Source: Capsulimonas corticalis (GTDB lineage: Bacteria > Armatimonadota > Armatimonadia > Armatimonadales > Capsulimonadaceae). Taken from it: DNA of 64,000 nt. Under the pieces are notes generated by a model. That model made no database searches. It saw nothing but the letters and a program-made list of their open reading frames with translations, and was not told the origin of the DNA. A program made the translations under genes and the position numbers. Of this stretch, positions 8,384 through 17,512 are shown piece after piece. How positions within the stretch are numbered: the first letter of the stretch is position 1; each line of letters opens with the position of its first letter. The stretch lies in the NCBI RefSeq assembly GCF_003574315.2, contig NZ_AP025739.1, forward strand, positions 7,502,001 through 7,566,000, read 5' to 3'.

Positions 8384-9307
8384 CTATTCCGTGGCGATGA
8401 GGACGATTTTGCCTTTGATCGACTGCGTCTTGCTGTCGCGCCACGCGTCGGCCGCCTGGCTAAGCGGGTAGGTTTTCCCGACTCGGACTTTGAGCTTGCC
8501 GGAGTCCAGCAATTCGGCCAGCTTCGCCAGGATCTCCTGGGATGGCTTGGTGTCGATCATCACGGCATTCACATTGTGCTTCGCCGCTTCTTCCTGAGAT
8601 GGGAACTGGTTGAGCGCCACGATCACCCCGCCGGGCTTCAGGACGCCGAAGGAGCGCTGCTGGGTGTTGCCGCCCACGGTGTCGAGCACTGCGTCGGCGT
8701 CTTTGACGACCGTCTCAAACGGCGTCGTTTTGTAGTCGATGACTTCGTCCGCTCCCAGCCCGCGCACATATTCGGTATCCGGCCCGGACGCGGTTGCGAT
8801 CACGTACGCCCCCAGACGATGCGCGAGCTGCACGGCGGCGCTCCCGACCGCGCCGCCGGCGCCATGGATCAAGATGCGCTGTCCCGACACGATCCCCGCC
8901 GCGTCCAGCGCCTGCCATGCGGTTTGGGTCACGACGCCCGCGGCCGCCGCTTCCGCATGACTGAGGCTCGCCGGCTTGATCGCGACGGCGCCCGCGTCCA
9001 CGTTCGCCAGCTCCGCATACGTGCTGTCGGGCGGATCGCCGTAGACGGCGTCGCCGACGCTCAGGCCGGTCACGCCCTCGCCTACCTTCTCAATCACACC
9101 GGAGATATCAGAGCCCGGGATCCAGGGAAATGTCAGCGCGAACTCGCTGCGAGCCACGCCGGACGCCCGCAGCGGATCGATCGGATTCAGCGTCGTCGCA
9201 TGGACGCGGATCTGCACCTGTCCGGCGCCGGGATCGGCCACCGGAACATCCTCTTCCTGAAGCGCTTCCGGTCCGCCATAGTTGTGAATACGTATTGCTT
9301 TCGACAT
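8384..9307 (-). CDS. NADP-dependent quinone oxidoreductase-like MDR protein
   Basis: A 307-aa medium-chain dehydrogenase/reductase of the zinc-free quinone oxidoreductase branch. It has an N-terminal GroES-like domain (about 1-120: GPEALQEEDVPVPD-type opening, PGSDISGVIEKVG), then a Rossmann domain with the nucleotide motif HGAGGAVGSAAVQLA near 147-161. It lacks the zinc-binding cysteines of alcohol dehydrogenases. It would reduce quinones or enone-type electrophiles with NADPH in the cytoplasm. GAGGAGAT precedes the ATG. It is divergently transcribed from an HxlR regulator, the common arrangement for redox-stress oxidoreductases, so HxlR control is likely. Confidence 0.9.
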   Translation of the reverse strand: MSKAIRIHNYGGPEALQEEDVPVADPGAGQVQIRVHATTLNPIDPLRASGVARSEFALTFPWIPGSDISGVIEKVGEGVTGLSVGDAVYGDPPDSTYAELANVDAGAVAIKPASLSHAEAAAAGVVTQTAWQALDAAGIVSGQRILIHGAGGAVGSAAVQLAHRLGAYVIATASGPDTEYVRGLGADEVIDYKTTPFETVVKDADAVLDTVGGNTQQRSFGVLKPGGVIVALNQFPSQEEAAKHNVNAVMIDTKPSQEILAKLAELLDSGKLKVRVGKTYPLSQAADAWRDSKTQSIKGKIVLIATE

Positions 9308-9359
9308 GAAGATCTCCTCAAAGGTAGTCGTTTGGAAAAGTTTTCAGTTCCTTTTCGTA

Positions 9360-9383
9360 ACTGAGTTCAGTATGTGCTAAAAT
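9360..9383. promoter_or_regulatory. Candidate HxlR operator and overlapping -10 element
   Basis: ACTGA and TCAGT (9360-9364 and 9367-9371) form a dyad in the divergent 117-base gap. TAAAAT at 9378-9383 is a plausible -10 for the hxlR-type gene starting at 9425. The dyad would sit inside that promoter, compatible with autoregulation. Confidence 0.4.
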
Positions 9384-9424
9384 GAAAAAAGATACAAGAA
9401 GGCATTTTTTGGAGCGTCAGGCAC

Positions 9425-9832
9425 ATGCAAGTAACCAACAATCTCCAGGCGATGGGCGACGACGATGTCTGTCCGATTCGGGAGATCCTCGATCGTATCG
9501 GCGATAAGTGGTCGGTCCTGGTGATTTCCAACCTCGCGGACGAAACCCTGCGGTTCAATGCGCTGAAGCAGCGGATCACGGGCATCAGCCAGCGGATGCT
9601 GACGGAAACCGTGCGCAAGCTGGAGCGCAACGGCATCCTGACGCGGACTGTCTATCCGACCATTCCCCCACGCGTCGAATACTCCCTCACACCGCTCGGA
9701 CAAACAGTCGTCGGCCCCATCCAAACACTCATCCAATGGGCGGACGGGCACAGCCGCGAGATCCTCGCCGCCCGCGCCGCCTACGACATCGAACAGGAAC
9801 AGCCCGTCCGCCCCATCCCCACGCCGTACTAA
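9425..9832 (+). CDS. HxlR/MarR-like winged-helix regulator
   Basis: A 135-aa DNA-binding protein of the HxlR family. After Cys16 (VCPIREILDRIGDKWS) comes the typical winged helix-turn-helix with FNALKQRITGISQRMLTETVRKLERNGI and a basic wing ending TPLGQ. The conserved N-terminal cysteine is the redox or electrophile sensor in studied members such as YodB and HypR. It most likely controls the divergent quinone oxidoreductase and itself. GGAG is 10 bases before the ATG. The C-terminal tail after residue 115 is variable. It converges with the VanW gene with only 17 bases between stops. Confidence 0.92.
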   Translation: MQVTNNLQAMGDDDVCPIREILDRIGDKWSVLVISNLADETLRFNALKQRITGISQRMLTETVRKLERNGILTRTVYPTIPPRVEYSLTPLGQTVVGPIQTLIQWADGHSREILAARAAYDIEQEQPVRPIPTPY

Positions 9833-9849
9833 CAGCCCCACCGCCGGCG

Positions 9850-10800
9850 CTACTGCTTCTCCCATCGCACGCGAGAAATCGGGAGATAACTATCCTGCGA
9901 GACCAGTTCGCGTCCGGCGACCTCGCCATTCTCGAACCAGGTGCGGTAAACCGCCACCGTCAGGCCGTCCCGCCCGCGCAGACGCCAGCGTGAGCGGCGG
10001 CCGCCCGATCCCGGCTCGACCGTCGCCGTGGACGGCGGCTGCCGGCTGACGACCTGTGACGTCAGCACCGCACGAAGCTTCACCGCGATGGGCGTCTCCA
10101 GCCGGCAGACGATCCGATCGGCCGACGCCGCGCAGTGAATCGTGATCGGACTTCGATACGGATTGCGGAAGCGCAGATCGGCCGTCGTGTACGCGACGGC
10201 GGCGTCGCGCCCCGGCGGCGCGTAGCTGGGCGAGAACGTATGCGCGTGACGCTCCAGAATGGGGCATCCCGCGAGCAGCGCCGCATTGTAAAGCGTAGTG
10301 CTCGTTTCGCAGACGCCGCCGCCGTAATCATCGATCAGCGTCCCGTTGTAGCTCACCGGCGCGCGCAGGAACCCCCGATCCGCGCTCCATCCCCGCACCA
10401 CAGCGTTGAACGAAAAGATCGATCCCGGCGCAATCGTCGCGCCGTCGATCGCCGCCGCCGCCCGCCGCGCGTTGAACGCCTGATGCGGCGTGCGCTGGGA
10501 GAGATCCGTCGTATAGGCCGCGAGAACGCCCGCCCGAACGGGCGCGGGCGCGCGGCCGATGAGGAGCCAGAGAATGGCGGCGGCGATGAGAATCAGGGCG
10601 AGGGCGGTGAGGTCTGGGGAGAGCCCCTTGGTAGTCGCGAGATGGTGGAGAGAGGCCCTCACCCGGCGCTCCGCGCCACCCTCTCCCAATTCTGGGAGAG
10701 GGTTAAGATTTTGGATCAAAGATCCAAATAAAAAACTCCCTCTGACTCCCCCTCTCCCAAAATTGGGAGAGGGGGCCGGGGGGTGAGGGCCTCTCTTCAT
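9850..10800 (-). CDS. VanW-like protein with repeat-derived N-terminus
   Basis: A VanW-family protein of 316 aa. The conserved domain (about residues 105-240) holds FSFNAVV and YGGGVCETSTTLYNAAL followed by ERHAHTFSPSYAPPGRDA, close to the family signature. A membrane helix precedes it (about 65-82). VanW proteins are envelope proteins of unknown biochemical role found beside vancomycin-resistance genes and L,D-transpeptidase-like domains. The ATG at 10800 overlaps the stop of the alpha-2-macroglobulin gene as ATGA, suggesting coupled translation. Residues 3-50 are translated from an inverted-repeat element; removing 144 bp would leave M-K-L-H-H-L in frame, so the element seems to have landed in frame just after the start. 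A GTG at 10662, inside the element and preceded by GGAG, is an alternative start. Confidence 0.8.
   Translation of the reverse strand: MKRGPHPPAPSPNFGRGGVRGSFLFGSLIQNLNPLPELGEGGAERRVRASLHHLATTKGLSPDLTALALILIAAAILWLLIGRAPAPVRAGVLAAYTTDLSQRTPHQAFNARRAAAAIDGATIAPGSIFSFNAVVRGWSADRGFLRAPVSYNGTLIDDYGGGVCETSTTLYNAALLAGCPILERHAHTFSPSYAPPGRDAAVAYTTADLRFRNPYRSPITIHCAASADRIVCRLETPIAVKLRAVLTSQVVSRQPPSTATVEPGSGGRRSRWRLRGRDGLTVAVYRTWFENGEVAGRELVSQDSYLPISRVRWEKQ
10649..10796. repeat. Inverted-repeat element with 16-bp perfect termini
   Basis: The ends AGAGAGGCCCTCACCC (10649-10664) and its exact complement (10781-10796) flank a 148-bp unit containing two copies of a CCCTCTCCCAA-TTGGGAGAGGG hairpin (near 10679-10702 and 10750-10773). 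A half copy of the same hairpin plus GGGGTGAGGGC occurs at 58802-58841. It looks like a small non-autonomous mobile element or REP-type palindrome and supplies coding sequence to the VanW gene. Confidence 0.75.
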
Positions 10801-13800
10801 TCCCCCACCTCAATCCGGCTCGAATTCCCCAGCGCGCGCAGCGTCGGGTCGAACGTTCCCGTCAAAAGCGTCGGCATCACGTCGTATCGGCCCGGCGCGG
10901 CGGCGCGCAGGTGGTAGTCGATCTCGTGGCGGCCGCGCGTGAGGCTGCCGATGAAGAAGACGATGCGGTTGTCGCGCACGTCGGTGTAGTCCCACCAGTT
11001 ATCCCAGGACTCGTTCTGGTCGCCGGAGACTTCCGAAATCGTGCAGCCGGCGGGGATCGGCTCCTCGATGGTCAAGTGCGAGCCGGCGCGCGTGCTGTCG
11101 ATGATCAGACGCACGAGCAGGGTATCGTCGCGGCGGTAATTGACGTCGGGCGTCGGGACGGTGTCTTCCCAGAGGAAGTTACGGCGCGAGGTCGTCCGCA
11201 GAAGCACGCGCTTGACGCGAAATCCGGATGGCGACGGCTGCTGGAGCGCCTTTTCCGGACGGAGCACGCGGTCGCAGACGCGCCGCCAGAAGCCGGGCGC
11301 GGGCTGCGGATTGGGCTGCGCGATTTGCTGGCGCAGCTCCAGCGAGTAATAAAGCCGCCCGGTCCCCTCTTTGATCAGGGCGACCTTGTTATCTCCCGGC
11401 TGCATCTGAGCGCCGGAAAGTTCGATGATTTGATCGGGCTGATCCACCGAGGGCGGCGTGAAGCGCAGCTGCCGCAGGGGTTTCCCGTTGAGCTGCAGCG
11501 TGGCGGTGAAGTCGGGCTGCATCTCGTGGGATTGGGCCAAATAAGCGGTCAACGCGCCGATGGTTTCGGCGGTGGTCTTGGGACACTCCCAGTGATCGCC
11601 AGTGCGGTTCGCCATCAGCCAGCGCGCGACGGCGTCGAGCCGCGTGTCGGACGGCGTGATTTCCTGCGCGGCCAGCATTGCCCAGACGGTTGTCACTGCG
11701 TCCGGCGGGTTTTGAGCGGAGCCGGCGGAGCTTGGGTGCGGCTGATAAGTCCAGGCGGTGAGCGCGCCGAGACGCGTTCTTCCGGCCCAGAGCTCATTCA
11801 TCAATTTCGCCGCCTCGGTCTTGTTTCCCAGACGATTGAGGGCCAGAGCGGCGACGGCCAGATCCGGATAAGTCCGGGTTTCGGGACGCTGCGTCCAGCG
11901 TTTTTGCAGCAGAGCGAGATCGGCGTCGGCCTCCGTGACGCTTCCCGCGCGCGCCAGCGTCAGAGCCGCGAACGCGACGCCGCTGGGCGACTGGAGGAAC
12001 GCCAAGTCGGTGGGCTCCGCGCGGAAGTCCCGCCCGAGGCTGGCGGTCGCCTTGACCGCGGCGTCCAGCGCGCTCGCTTTGACCTCGACCCCGGCGTCCT
12101 GCGCCAGCTGCATCGACCAGAGCGCGTATGACGTCGTGTTGAGATCGGTCTTCGATGTTTCCCACCAGCCCCACGCGCCCTCATCCTTTTGGAACCGATA
12201 AAGACGCAGCAGAGCGCGGCGCGCGCCTTCCGTCAGAGCCGCCCGGCGCTCGGCGGACAGGGGCAGCGCGGGCGCCGCTCCCTGCGACGCCTTGAGCAAA
12301 ACGGCGTCTCCGACTAAAATACTGGACGTGTCTTCCGCGCTGCCGTAAGGGTAGGCGTCCAGATAATCGGACGCCGGCAGGAGCGAGCCGCTCACCGTCG
12401 GCGAGAGATGAATGCGCAGCGTCGTATCCTCGGGAAGCGCCTTCGGATCGAGCGTCACCGTCTTTTCGACCTGGCGCAGGAGGCTGCCGGCCTGCCATGT
12501 CGATTGCTGCGCGGCGTGCGGCTGTACGTCCAGCGTCTGCTGCACGCCATCGCTGAGATTGCCGCTCACGGCGGCCGCCTTGAGGGTAATCGTCTGTACG
12601 GCGGGAGATGTCACCGGCCATTCGGCGCGCGCGGCGCCGTGCGCGGGCACGGTGATCGTCTGCCGCGACGGCGCGCCGAGCTGCAAGCCAGAGGCGCTGA
12701 TCATCACTTGCGTCACGGCGGGCGACGCCGTGTTGTTGTTGACGACCGCCAGCAGCGTCGAGCGGTCGCCGGCAATCAGAAACGCCGGGGCTTCCAGACG
12801 CACCAGCAGATCTTTGCTCACGACCAGCTCGCAGGTCCCCTCCCCGACCGCCGTTTCGGCGGTATGACCGATACACGTCACGCGCCATGTGGTCAAATTG
12901 TCGGGAAACGTGAAGTGGACGGTCGCCGTTCCGGAGGCGTCCGTGCGCACGTCCGGCTCCCAGAACGCGGTGTCCGGGAACTTGCTGCGCAGCTTGACGT
13001 TCTGCATTGCGCCCTTGTCCACGTCGCCCAGATAAAGCGGCGCGCAGGAGTAGTCCGTGCTGACGGAATTCCCCTGTTCCGGCTGAAGGGCGCTCAGAAT
13101 GGTCTCGTCCGAACCTTCGGTGAGCGCGTAGATGCTGCTGTCCACGACCCCGACGGAGACTTCGCCCGGCTGCGACCGCCCCGCATCGTCGGTCGTGTGG
13201 ACGGTGAGCGTCGCGGCATCGCCCGGATGATAGAGCGCCCGGTCCCCGGTGACCTGCACGCGCAGCGCGCGCCGTGGATCTTCGATCGTCAGCTGCGCCG
13301 ACCCGGAGCGGAGCTCTTTGTCCTGAAGACAGCAGACGGAAACGGTGACGCCCGGCGCGTACAGGGCGCTGACGGGAATATCCAGCGCGGTCGAGCGGCG
13401 CCGCAGCGGCACGGTCCAGGATTCATAGAGCGTGGCGCCCTCCACCGTCACCAGCGCCGTCGGCCCCGGATCCTGGGTGTTGATCAGCACGTGCGCCGTA
13501 TCGCCCACCTTGTACTTCGCACGGTCCAGGACCACGCCCATTTCTGGATATTGCACGGAAACGTCGTCGTTTTCGCCCGCCACCCAGACGCTCGTTTCGG
13601 CGGTGATGGCGTTGCCGCGCTTGTCCCGGGTCTCCACATGCGTCACGAGCAGCCCCGATTGATCGGCGGATAAGGGCAAAGTCGCATCGCCCTGCGCGTC
13701 GGTCGTCAGCTGCGACGCGCGTTCGTCCTTCGTGCGCCGCTTGCCGGAAACCCAGCTTTCGTAATAGGTCTTCACGGCGAGCGGCTGGCCGGCGACGGGA

Positions 13801-15818
13801 GCGGCCGATGGGCCGCGCGCGGAGAGGATGACCGTGACGGGCGTGCGCGGCGCGCAGGCGTACAGCGACGGCGCCAGGGTCAGCGAAAACTCTCCCTGGC
13901 CAACGGTAATGGACTCTTCGGCGGTGACGGTCCGTTCGGATTCGTCCGTCACGATGGCGTTGATGTTATAGTTCTGATCGCCCTCGTCCACATCGCCCGT
14001 TTGCGTCGGCACGCGGATATGCGCCTGCCCGCGATCGTCGAGCCGGATCTTTCCGTTGATCGTTGGTTCGCCGGACTGGCTTGAGGAATCGTCGCCTTCC
14101 GGCAGGCGATACGCCTGCAATCCCCTGGACGCCGCCGGCTCCGCCGCCTTGTAGACGTAGTACTGCACCGTGGCGGATGTGACGGGCGCGCCATGGTAAT
14201 ACGCCGCCGTGACGGTGGCGTCGATCGTATCGCCCCGCACGTAGCGCGGCTTGCTGAAGGTGATCTTGACGCGATATTCGGGCTTGCGGTAGGCGGCGAC
14301 CACGAAGGTCGTTTCCGTGGTCTGGCCGCCGATCTCCACATGCAGAGAGTATTCGCCGGTCAGCGCCTCCGCGCCGATCTCAACCTTGCCGTTCCACGAG
14401 CCCAGTTCGTTCGTCGAAAGCTCCTGGTGACTGATCAGCGTGTCCTGAGCGTCGTGAATATCCACGCGCACCGTCTGATTTTGCGGAATATGGAAATCGG
14501 CGTCCGGCGTCACAGAAGCGTCTTTCGCGCCGGCGGCGCCGCCGAACCAGCGGACGATCCCTTTGAAGTAGACCGTCTGCCCCGGACGGTAGATCGGGCG
14601 CTCTGTGTAGACGAACGAGCGCATGGCGCCCGCCGAGTAAGCCGCGCCGCCGGAGTCGCCCTCCGGCTGCTCGCCCGACTCCCCGGGACTGTTCAGCTCC
14701 ATCGAGACCGGCGCCACGGAGTCGCCGTCGCGCGCCACCAGGATCCCTCGGCTTTCGGCGGTCGCTCCCGCGCCGCTCAGATGGCAGAGGCCGTTCGCAT
14801 CCGTCGCCGCCCGATCGCGCGTGACGGGCGCTTCGAGCCCGTTATCTTCGTAGAGCGTGACGGCTGTTCCCGCGACCGGCAGGCCGCTGGTGATATCGGA
14901 CACATAAGCCAGCGCCTTGCCGTGATAGGATTTCCGGATCAAGGCGACATGCGTGCTGACGATCCAGTTCACGCCCTGCGTCTCCGAGTTCGCCACGGTC
15001 AGTCGATACATTCCGGCGGGAAGCACGCCCAGGCGCAGCTGTTCGTAGAAGTAGCCGCGCTTGCGCGCCGCCACCTCCTGACTCCACTGGCGCACGCGCG
15101 TGAACTCGCCTGGCCACGTGTTCTTGGCCTCGACGTCCGCGCCCTGTGGGCCGATCAGCATGCGCGGGCGGCGCGCAAGCACGCCGGACAGATCGACGCG
15201 ATCCAGAGTCATCGTGACATTGTGGTCGCGGATCTGGCCGCGCAGCCCCAGCGCGATGTCTTCGGCGTTCGTCCAGGTGGAGATCGTGCTGGAAAAGCTG
15301 AGTTCGGGCGTGGCGTGTGGCAGATCGACCGAAACGCGCGTCACATCTTCATCGGCGACCGTCACGGGCGTTTCCGCGTCCTCGGAGCCGTCACTCGATG
15401 CGTGAACTTTATACTCTCCGGCGGGGACATGCGCCAGCGTGAAGCCGCCATTACCGTCCGAGTGCGTCGAAAGATCCGAACTGCCGGAGGCGTCGCCGGC
15501 GTCGCCATCCGCGGCGGCGCCCTGACTCCAGCCGTAGGGCGCCTCCCGACGTCCCAGCGCCCCGACAATCACCTCGCCTCTGGTGTCCGAGTCGTCCGAG
15601 TCGCTGCTGTTCGCGCTGTCGACTTTTTCGAGCCAGACGCGCGCCTTCGGGATAAGTGCGCCCGATTCTTTCTCCCGGCACGTTCCGGTGACGGTTCCCG
15701 TGTGAGGACCGGCGCTGAGCATGGCGGCGAACAACCCGCCCGCCGCCAGCAGCGCGGCGGCCGCGCCGACCCGCGTCCCGGAGGAGGCCCAACGATTGCG
15801 CGAAAATACGATCGCCAT
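10797..15818 (-). CDS. Bacterial alpha-2-macroglobulin, thioester-deficient
   Basis: A 1673-aa envelope protein. It begins with an export/anchor helix (about 16-35), followed by carboxypeptidase-regulatory-like repeats (about 40-170) and the MG domain series; TERPIYRPGQTVYFKG near residue 402 is the MG2 signature. FWEPDVRTDASG near 952 opens the A2M domain. The thioester position reads AYPYGSAEDTSS near 1155 instead of YPYGCxEQ: both the cysteine and the glutamine needed for the thioester are gone, as in the YfaS branch. An alpha-6/6 helical thioester-domain fold follows, with a receptor-like C-terminus. Members trap attacking proteases in the periplasm; without a thioester this one cannot link covalently. 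GGAGGGATAACC precedes the ATG. It lies 5 bases after the upstream membrane gene and overlaps VanW by ATGA, forming a three-gene operon. Confidence 0.92.
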   Translation of the reverse strand: MAIVFSRNRWASSGTRVGAAAALLAAGGLFAAMLSAGPHTGTVTGTCREKESGALIPKARVWLEKVDSANSSDSDDSDTRGEVIVGALGRREAPYGWSQGAAADGDAGDASGSSDLSTHSDGNGGFTLAHVPAGEYKVHASSDGSEDAETPVTVADEDVTRVSVDLPHATPELSFSSTISTWTNAEDIALGLRGQIRDHNVTMTLDRVDLSGVLARRPRMLIGPQGADVEAKNTWPGEFTRVRQWSQEVAARKRGYFYEQLRLGVLPAGMYRLTVANSETQGVNWIVSTHVALIRKSYHGKALAYVSDITSGLPVAGTAVTLYEDNGLEAPVTRDRAATDANGLCHLSGAGATAESRGILVARDGDSVAPVSMELNSPGESGEQPEGDSGGAAYSAGAMRSFVYTERPIYRPGQTVYFKGIVRWFGGAAGAKDASVTPDADFHIPQNQTVRVDIHDAQDTLISHQELSTNELGSWNGKVEIGAEALTGEYSLHVEIGGQTTETTFVVAAYRKPEYRVKITFSKPRYVRGDTIDATVTAAYYHGAPVTSATVQYYVYKAAEPAASRGLQAYRLPEGDDSSSQSGEPTINGKIRLDDRGQAHIRVPTQTGDVDEGDQNYNINAIVTDESERTVTAEESITVGQGEFSLTLAPSLYACAPRTPVTVILSARGPSAAPVAGQPLAVKTYYESWVSGKRRTKDERASQLTTDAQGDATLPLSADQSGLLVTHVETRDKRGNAITAETSVWVAGENDDVSVQYPEMGVVLDRAKYKVGDTAHVLINTQDPGPTALVTVEGATLYESWTVPLRRRSTALDIPVSALYAPGVTVSVCCLQDKELRSGSAQLTIEDPRRALRVQVTGDRALYHPGDAATLTVHTTDDAGRSQPGEVSVGVVDSSIYALTEGSDETILSALQPEQGNSVSTDYSCAPLYLGDVDKGAMQNVKLRSKFPDTAFWEPDVRTDASGTATVHFTFPDNLTTWRVTCIGHTAETAVGEGTCELVVSKDLLVRLEAPAFLIAGDRSTLLAVVNNNTASPAVTQVMISASGLQLGAPSRQTITVPAHGAARAEWPVTSPAVQTITLKAAAVSGNLSDGVQQTLDVQPHAAQQSTWQAGSLLRQVEKTVTLDPKALPEDTTLRIHLSPTVSGSLLPASDYLDAYPYGSAEDTSSILVGDAVLLKASQGAAPALPLSAERRAALTEGARRALLRLYRFQKDEGAWGWWETSKTDLNTTSYALWSMQLAQDAGVEVKASALDAAVKATASLGRDFRAEPTDLAFLQSPSGVAFAALTLARAGSVTEADADLALLQKRWTQRPETRTYPDLAVAALALNRLGNKTEAAKLMNELWAGRTRLGALTAWTYQPHPSSAGSAQNPPDAVTTVWAMLAAQEITPSDTRLDAVARWLMANRTGDHWECPKTTAETIGALTAYLAQSHEMQPDFTATLQLNGKPLRQLRFTPPSVDQPDQIIELSGAQMQPGDNKVALIKEGTGRLYYSLELRQQIAQPNPQPAPGFWRRVCDRVLRPEKALQQPSPSGFRVKRVLLRTTSRRNFLWEDTVPTPDVNYRRDDTLLVRLIIDSTRAGSHLTIEEPIPAGCTISEVSGDQNESWDNWWDYTDVRDNRIVFFIGSLTRGRHEIDYHLRAAAPGRYDVMPTLLTGTFDPTLRALGNSSRIEVGE

Positions 15819-15823
15819 GGCGG

Positions 15824-17377
15824 TTATCCCTCCACGACGGGCCGGGCGTCCCGCCGGGCCGGCAATAGCTGCAAGATCGCCAGCAGCACGACGGCGCCGA
15901 TGACGATCAGTGTCCGCACGCGCCGGGTCGGCTCATCCCAATGGGCGGCGATCGGCGTCATGATCAGTGTCAGCGCCCCCACGGTCAGGCTCCCCACCAG
16001 CACTCGTCCCCGCGCCGGACTTGCCGCGAAGCCCGAAAAGAGCGCCGCGAGCGCCGCTCCGAGCAGCAGACCGCCGCCGGCCCGCGCCGCCAGCACGTAA
16101 TCCGCCACGACAATCGGGATCGCCAGCGCCAGCAGCCAGAAGACGCCGCGCAAATACCCGGGGATACGCCCCCGCGCTGCGCCGGCCTCGGCGGCGGCAA
16201 ACGGAAGGATCGCCCCCAGACTCAGCGCGAAGAAATCCCAGGCGTCGGTTACGGCGTTCACATCCAGGGCGTCCGAGTTTTGCAGCAGCAGCAATCGATG
16301 CAGCGACGCGATGGCGCCGAAGACAAACGCCGGCAGCAGCGAGCCGACGCCGGCGATGCGCGCGCCCGCCAGATCCGTGATCCGCCAGGGCGCGCTCGCC
16401 GCCACGGCCCAGCCCGCCAGCAGCATCAGGACGACGCCGTAGCCCGCCCAGTAAGCATAGCTCACGGTCACCGCCATCACCAGCAGCGCCAGCGACGGCA
16501 GCAGCGTACGGACCGCCGGCGCCGCGCCGGTCTCCAATGGGGCAGTCTCCGTCTCATCAATCGGCGGCGCGGACGCCCTGTCTCCCGCCGTTCGCGTTTG
16601 ACGCGCGATGGCGTACAAGAGCGCGAAGGTCAGCGCTCCCACGCCCAGCAGCTTCAGCGGCGTGCGCTCATGGGCAAGCGTCTGGCCCACCGCGACTGTC
16701 GCCAGCAGATACGGCGCGCCGATCCAGACCGCCCGCAGCCGCGCTCTGGGGATCAGTACGGCGATGATCAGCCCCAGGCACAGCGCGGCGCCGAGCAGCA
16801 GCGGCACATCCGGCCAAAACATCTGCTCGATCAACTTCGCCCGCGTGAATCCCAGCTGCACCGCCGCCGACAGCGTCGCCAGAAACGCCAGCCCCGCGCC
16901 GGCGAGCACGCCCGCGCCTTCGTCCCCTTCGTCGTCAAACAGCCAGGTTCCCAGGACCACCAGCGGAACCACCACTCCCAGGATCAGTCCCGTCAGTCCC
17001 GAAAGCTCCCCATGCGTCAGCCACAGGCGCGCCCCCGCCATCACGGCCACGCCCCATCCCACGACCAGCGCCGCCGGCGCCGCTTCATTCGTCCCGCGCA
17101 AAACTCGCCTCACGCTCCCGACCAGCAGCAGCCCGCTCAGTGATCCCAGCAGCACGCCGCGCGCCGCGATAAAGTCCACACTGGCCGCCGCGCCAATGCG
17201 CAGGCTCAGCCACGTCGCAAGCGCCGTCGCCCCCGCCCAAACGATCAGCGCGGAAATGCTCGGCCGTAAGCCGCCGGGCGGCGCGGAGGCCCGAAACGAC
17301 CGCAGGCTCGCGACGAAAAACGACGCGAGCCCGAAAAAAAGAGCAAGCCACGGAAAGATCCAGAAGTGCGCCGCCAT
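15824..17377 (-). CDS. Polytopic membrane protein of unknown function
   Basis: I do not recognise a family. The 517-aa protein is almost entirely hydrophobic helices, about 13-14 predicted segments, separated by short loops; one longer charged loop (about 265-290, RASAPPIDETETAP) lies mid-protein and the C-terminus is basic. No catalytic motif, binding motif or repeat is evident. It is the first gene of an operon with the alpha-2-macroglobulin (5-base gap) and VanW genes, so a role in envelope integrity or anchoring is a reasonable guess only. AGGGGG stands 5 bases before the ATG at 17377. Confidence 0.75.
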   Translation of the reverse strand: MAAHFWIFPWLALFFGLASFFVASLRSFRASAPPGGLRPSISALIVWAGATALATWLSLRIGAAASVDFIAARGVLLGSLSGLLLVGSVRRVLRGTNEAAPAALVVGWGVAVMAGARLWLTHGELSGLTGLILGVVVPLVVLGTWLFDDEGDEGAGVLAGAGLAFLATLSAAVQLGFTRAKLIEQMFWPDVPLLLGAALCLGLIIAVLIPRARLRAVWIGAPYLLATVAVGQTLAHERTPLKLLGVGALTFALLYAIARQTRTAGDRASAPPIDETETAPLETGAAPAVRTLLPSLALLVMAVTVSYAYWAGYGVVLMLLAGWAVAASAPWRITDLAGARIAGVGSLLPAFVFGAIASLHRLLLLQNSDALDVNAVTDAWDFFALSLGAILPFAAAEAGAARGRIPGYLRGVFWLLALAIPIVVADYVLAARAGGGLLLGAALAALFSGFAASPARGRVLVGSLTVGALTLIMTPIAAHWDEPTRRVRTLIVIGAVVLLAILQLLPARRDARPVVEG

Positions 17378-17404
17378 GGGACCCCCTGAAACGGAGAAAG
17401 GGAC

Positions 17405-17421
17405 TTGCAGTCAATCTGCAA
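17405..17421. promoter_or_regulatory. Small dyad upstream of the membrane/A2M/VanW operon
   Basis: TTGCAG and CTGCAA, 6-bp perfect arms with a 5-base spacer, lie 28 bases before the operon start. It could be an operator; nothing else supports this. Confidence 0.25.
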
Positions 17422-17512
17422 TTGTGAGGGTTGTTCGTGGGAGAGTGTGAGAAATCCTGCGCGGACAGGGCCTGCTTTGGAATAGGGCCGACTCGGGAAT
17501 AGACCTCGCCCA

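Noticed and set aside
14193-16100. 635-codon plus-strand frame antisense to the alpha-2-macroglobulin
   Set aside because: Arg/His/Ala-rich with no motif; a GC-skew shadow of a gene with clear domains on the minus strand. The same holds for the frames at 12408-13673 and 10911-12131.
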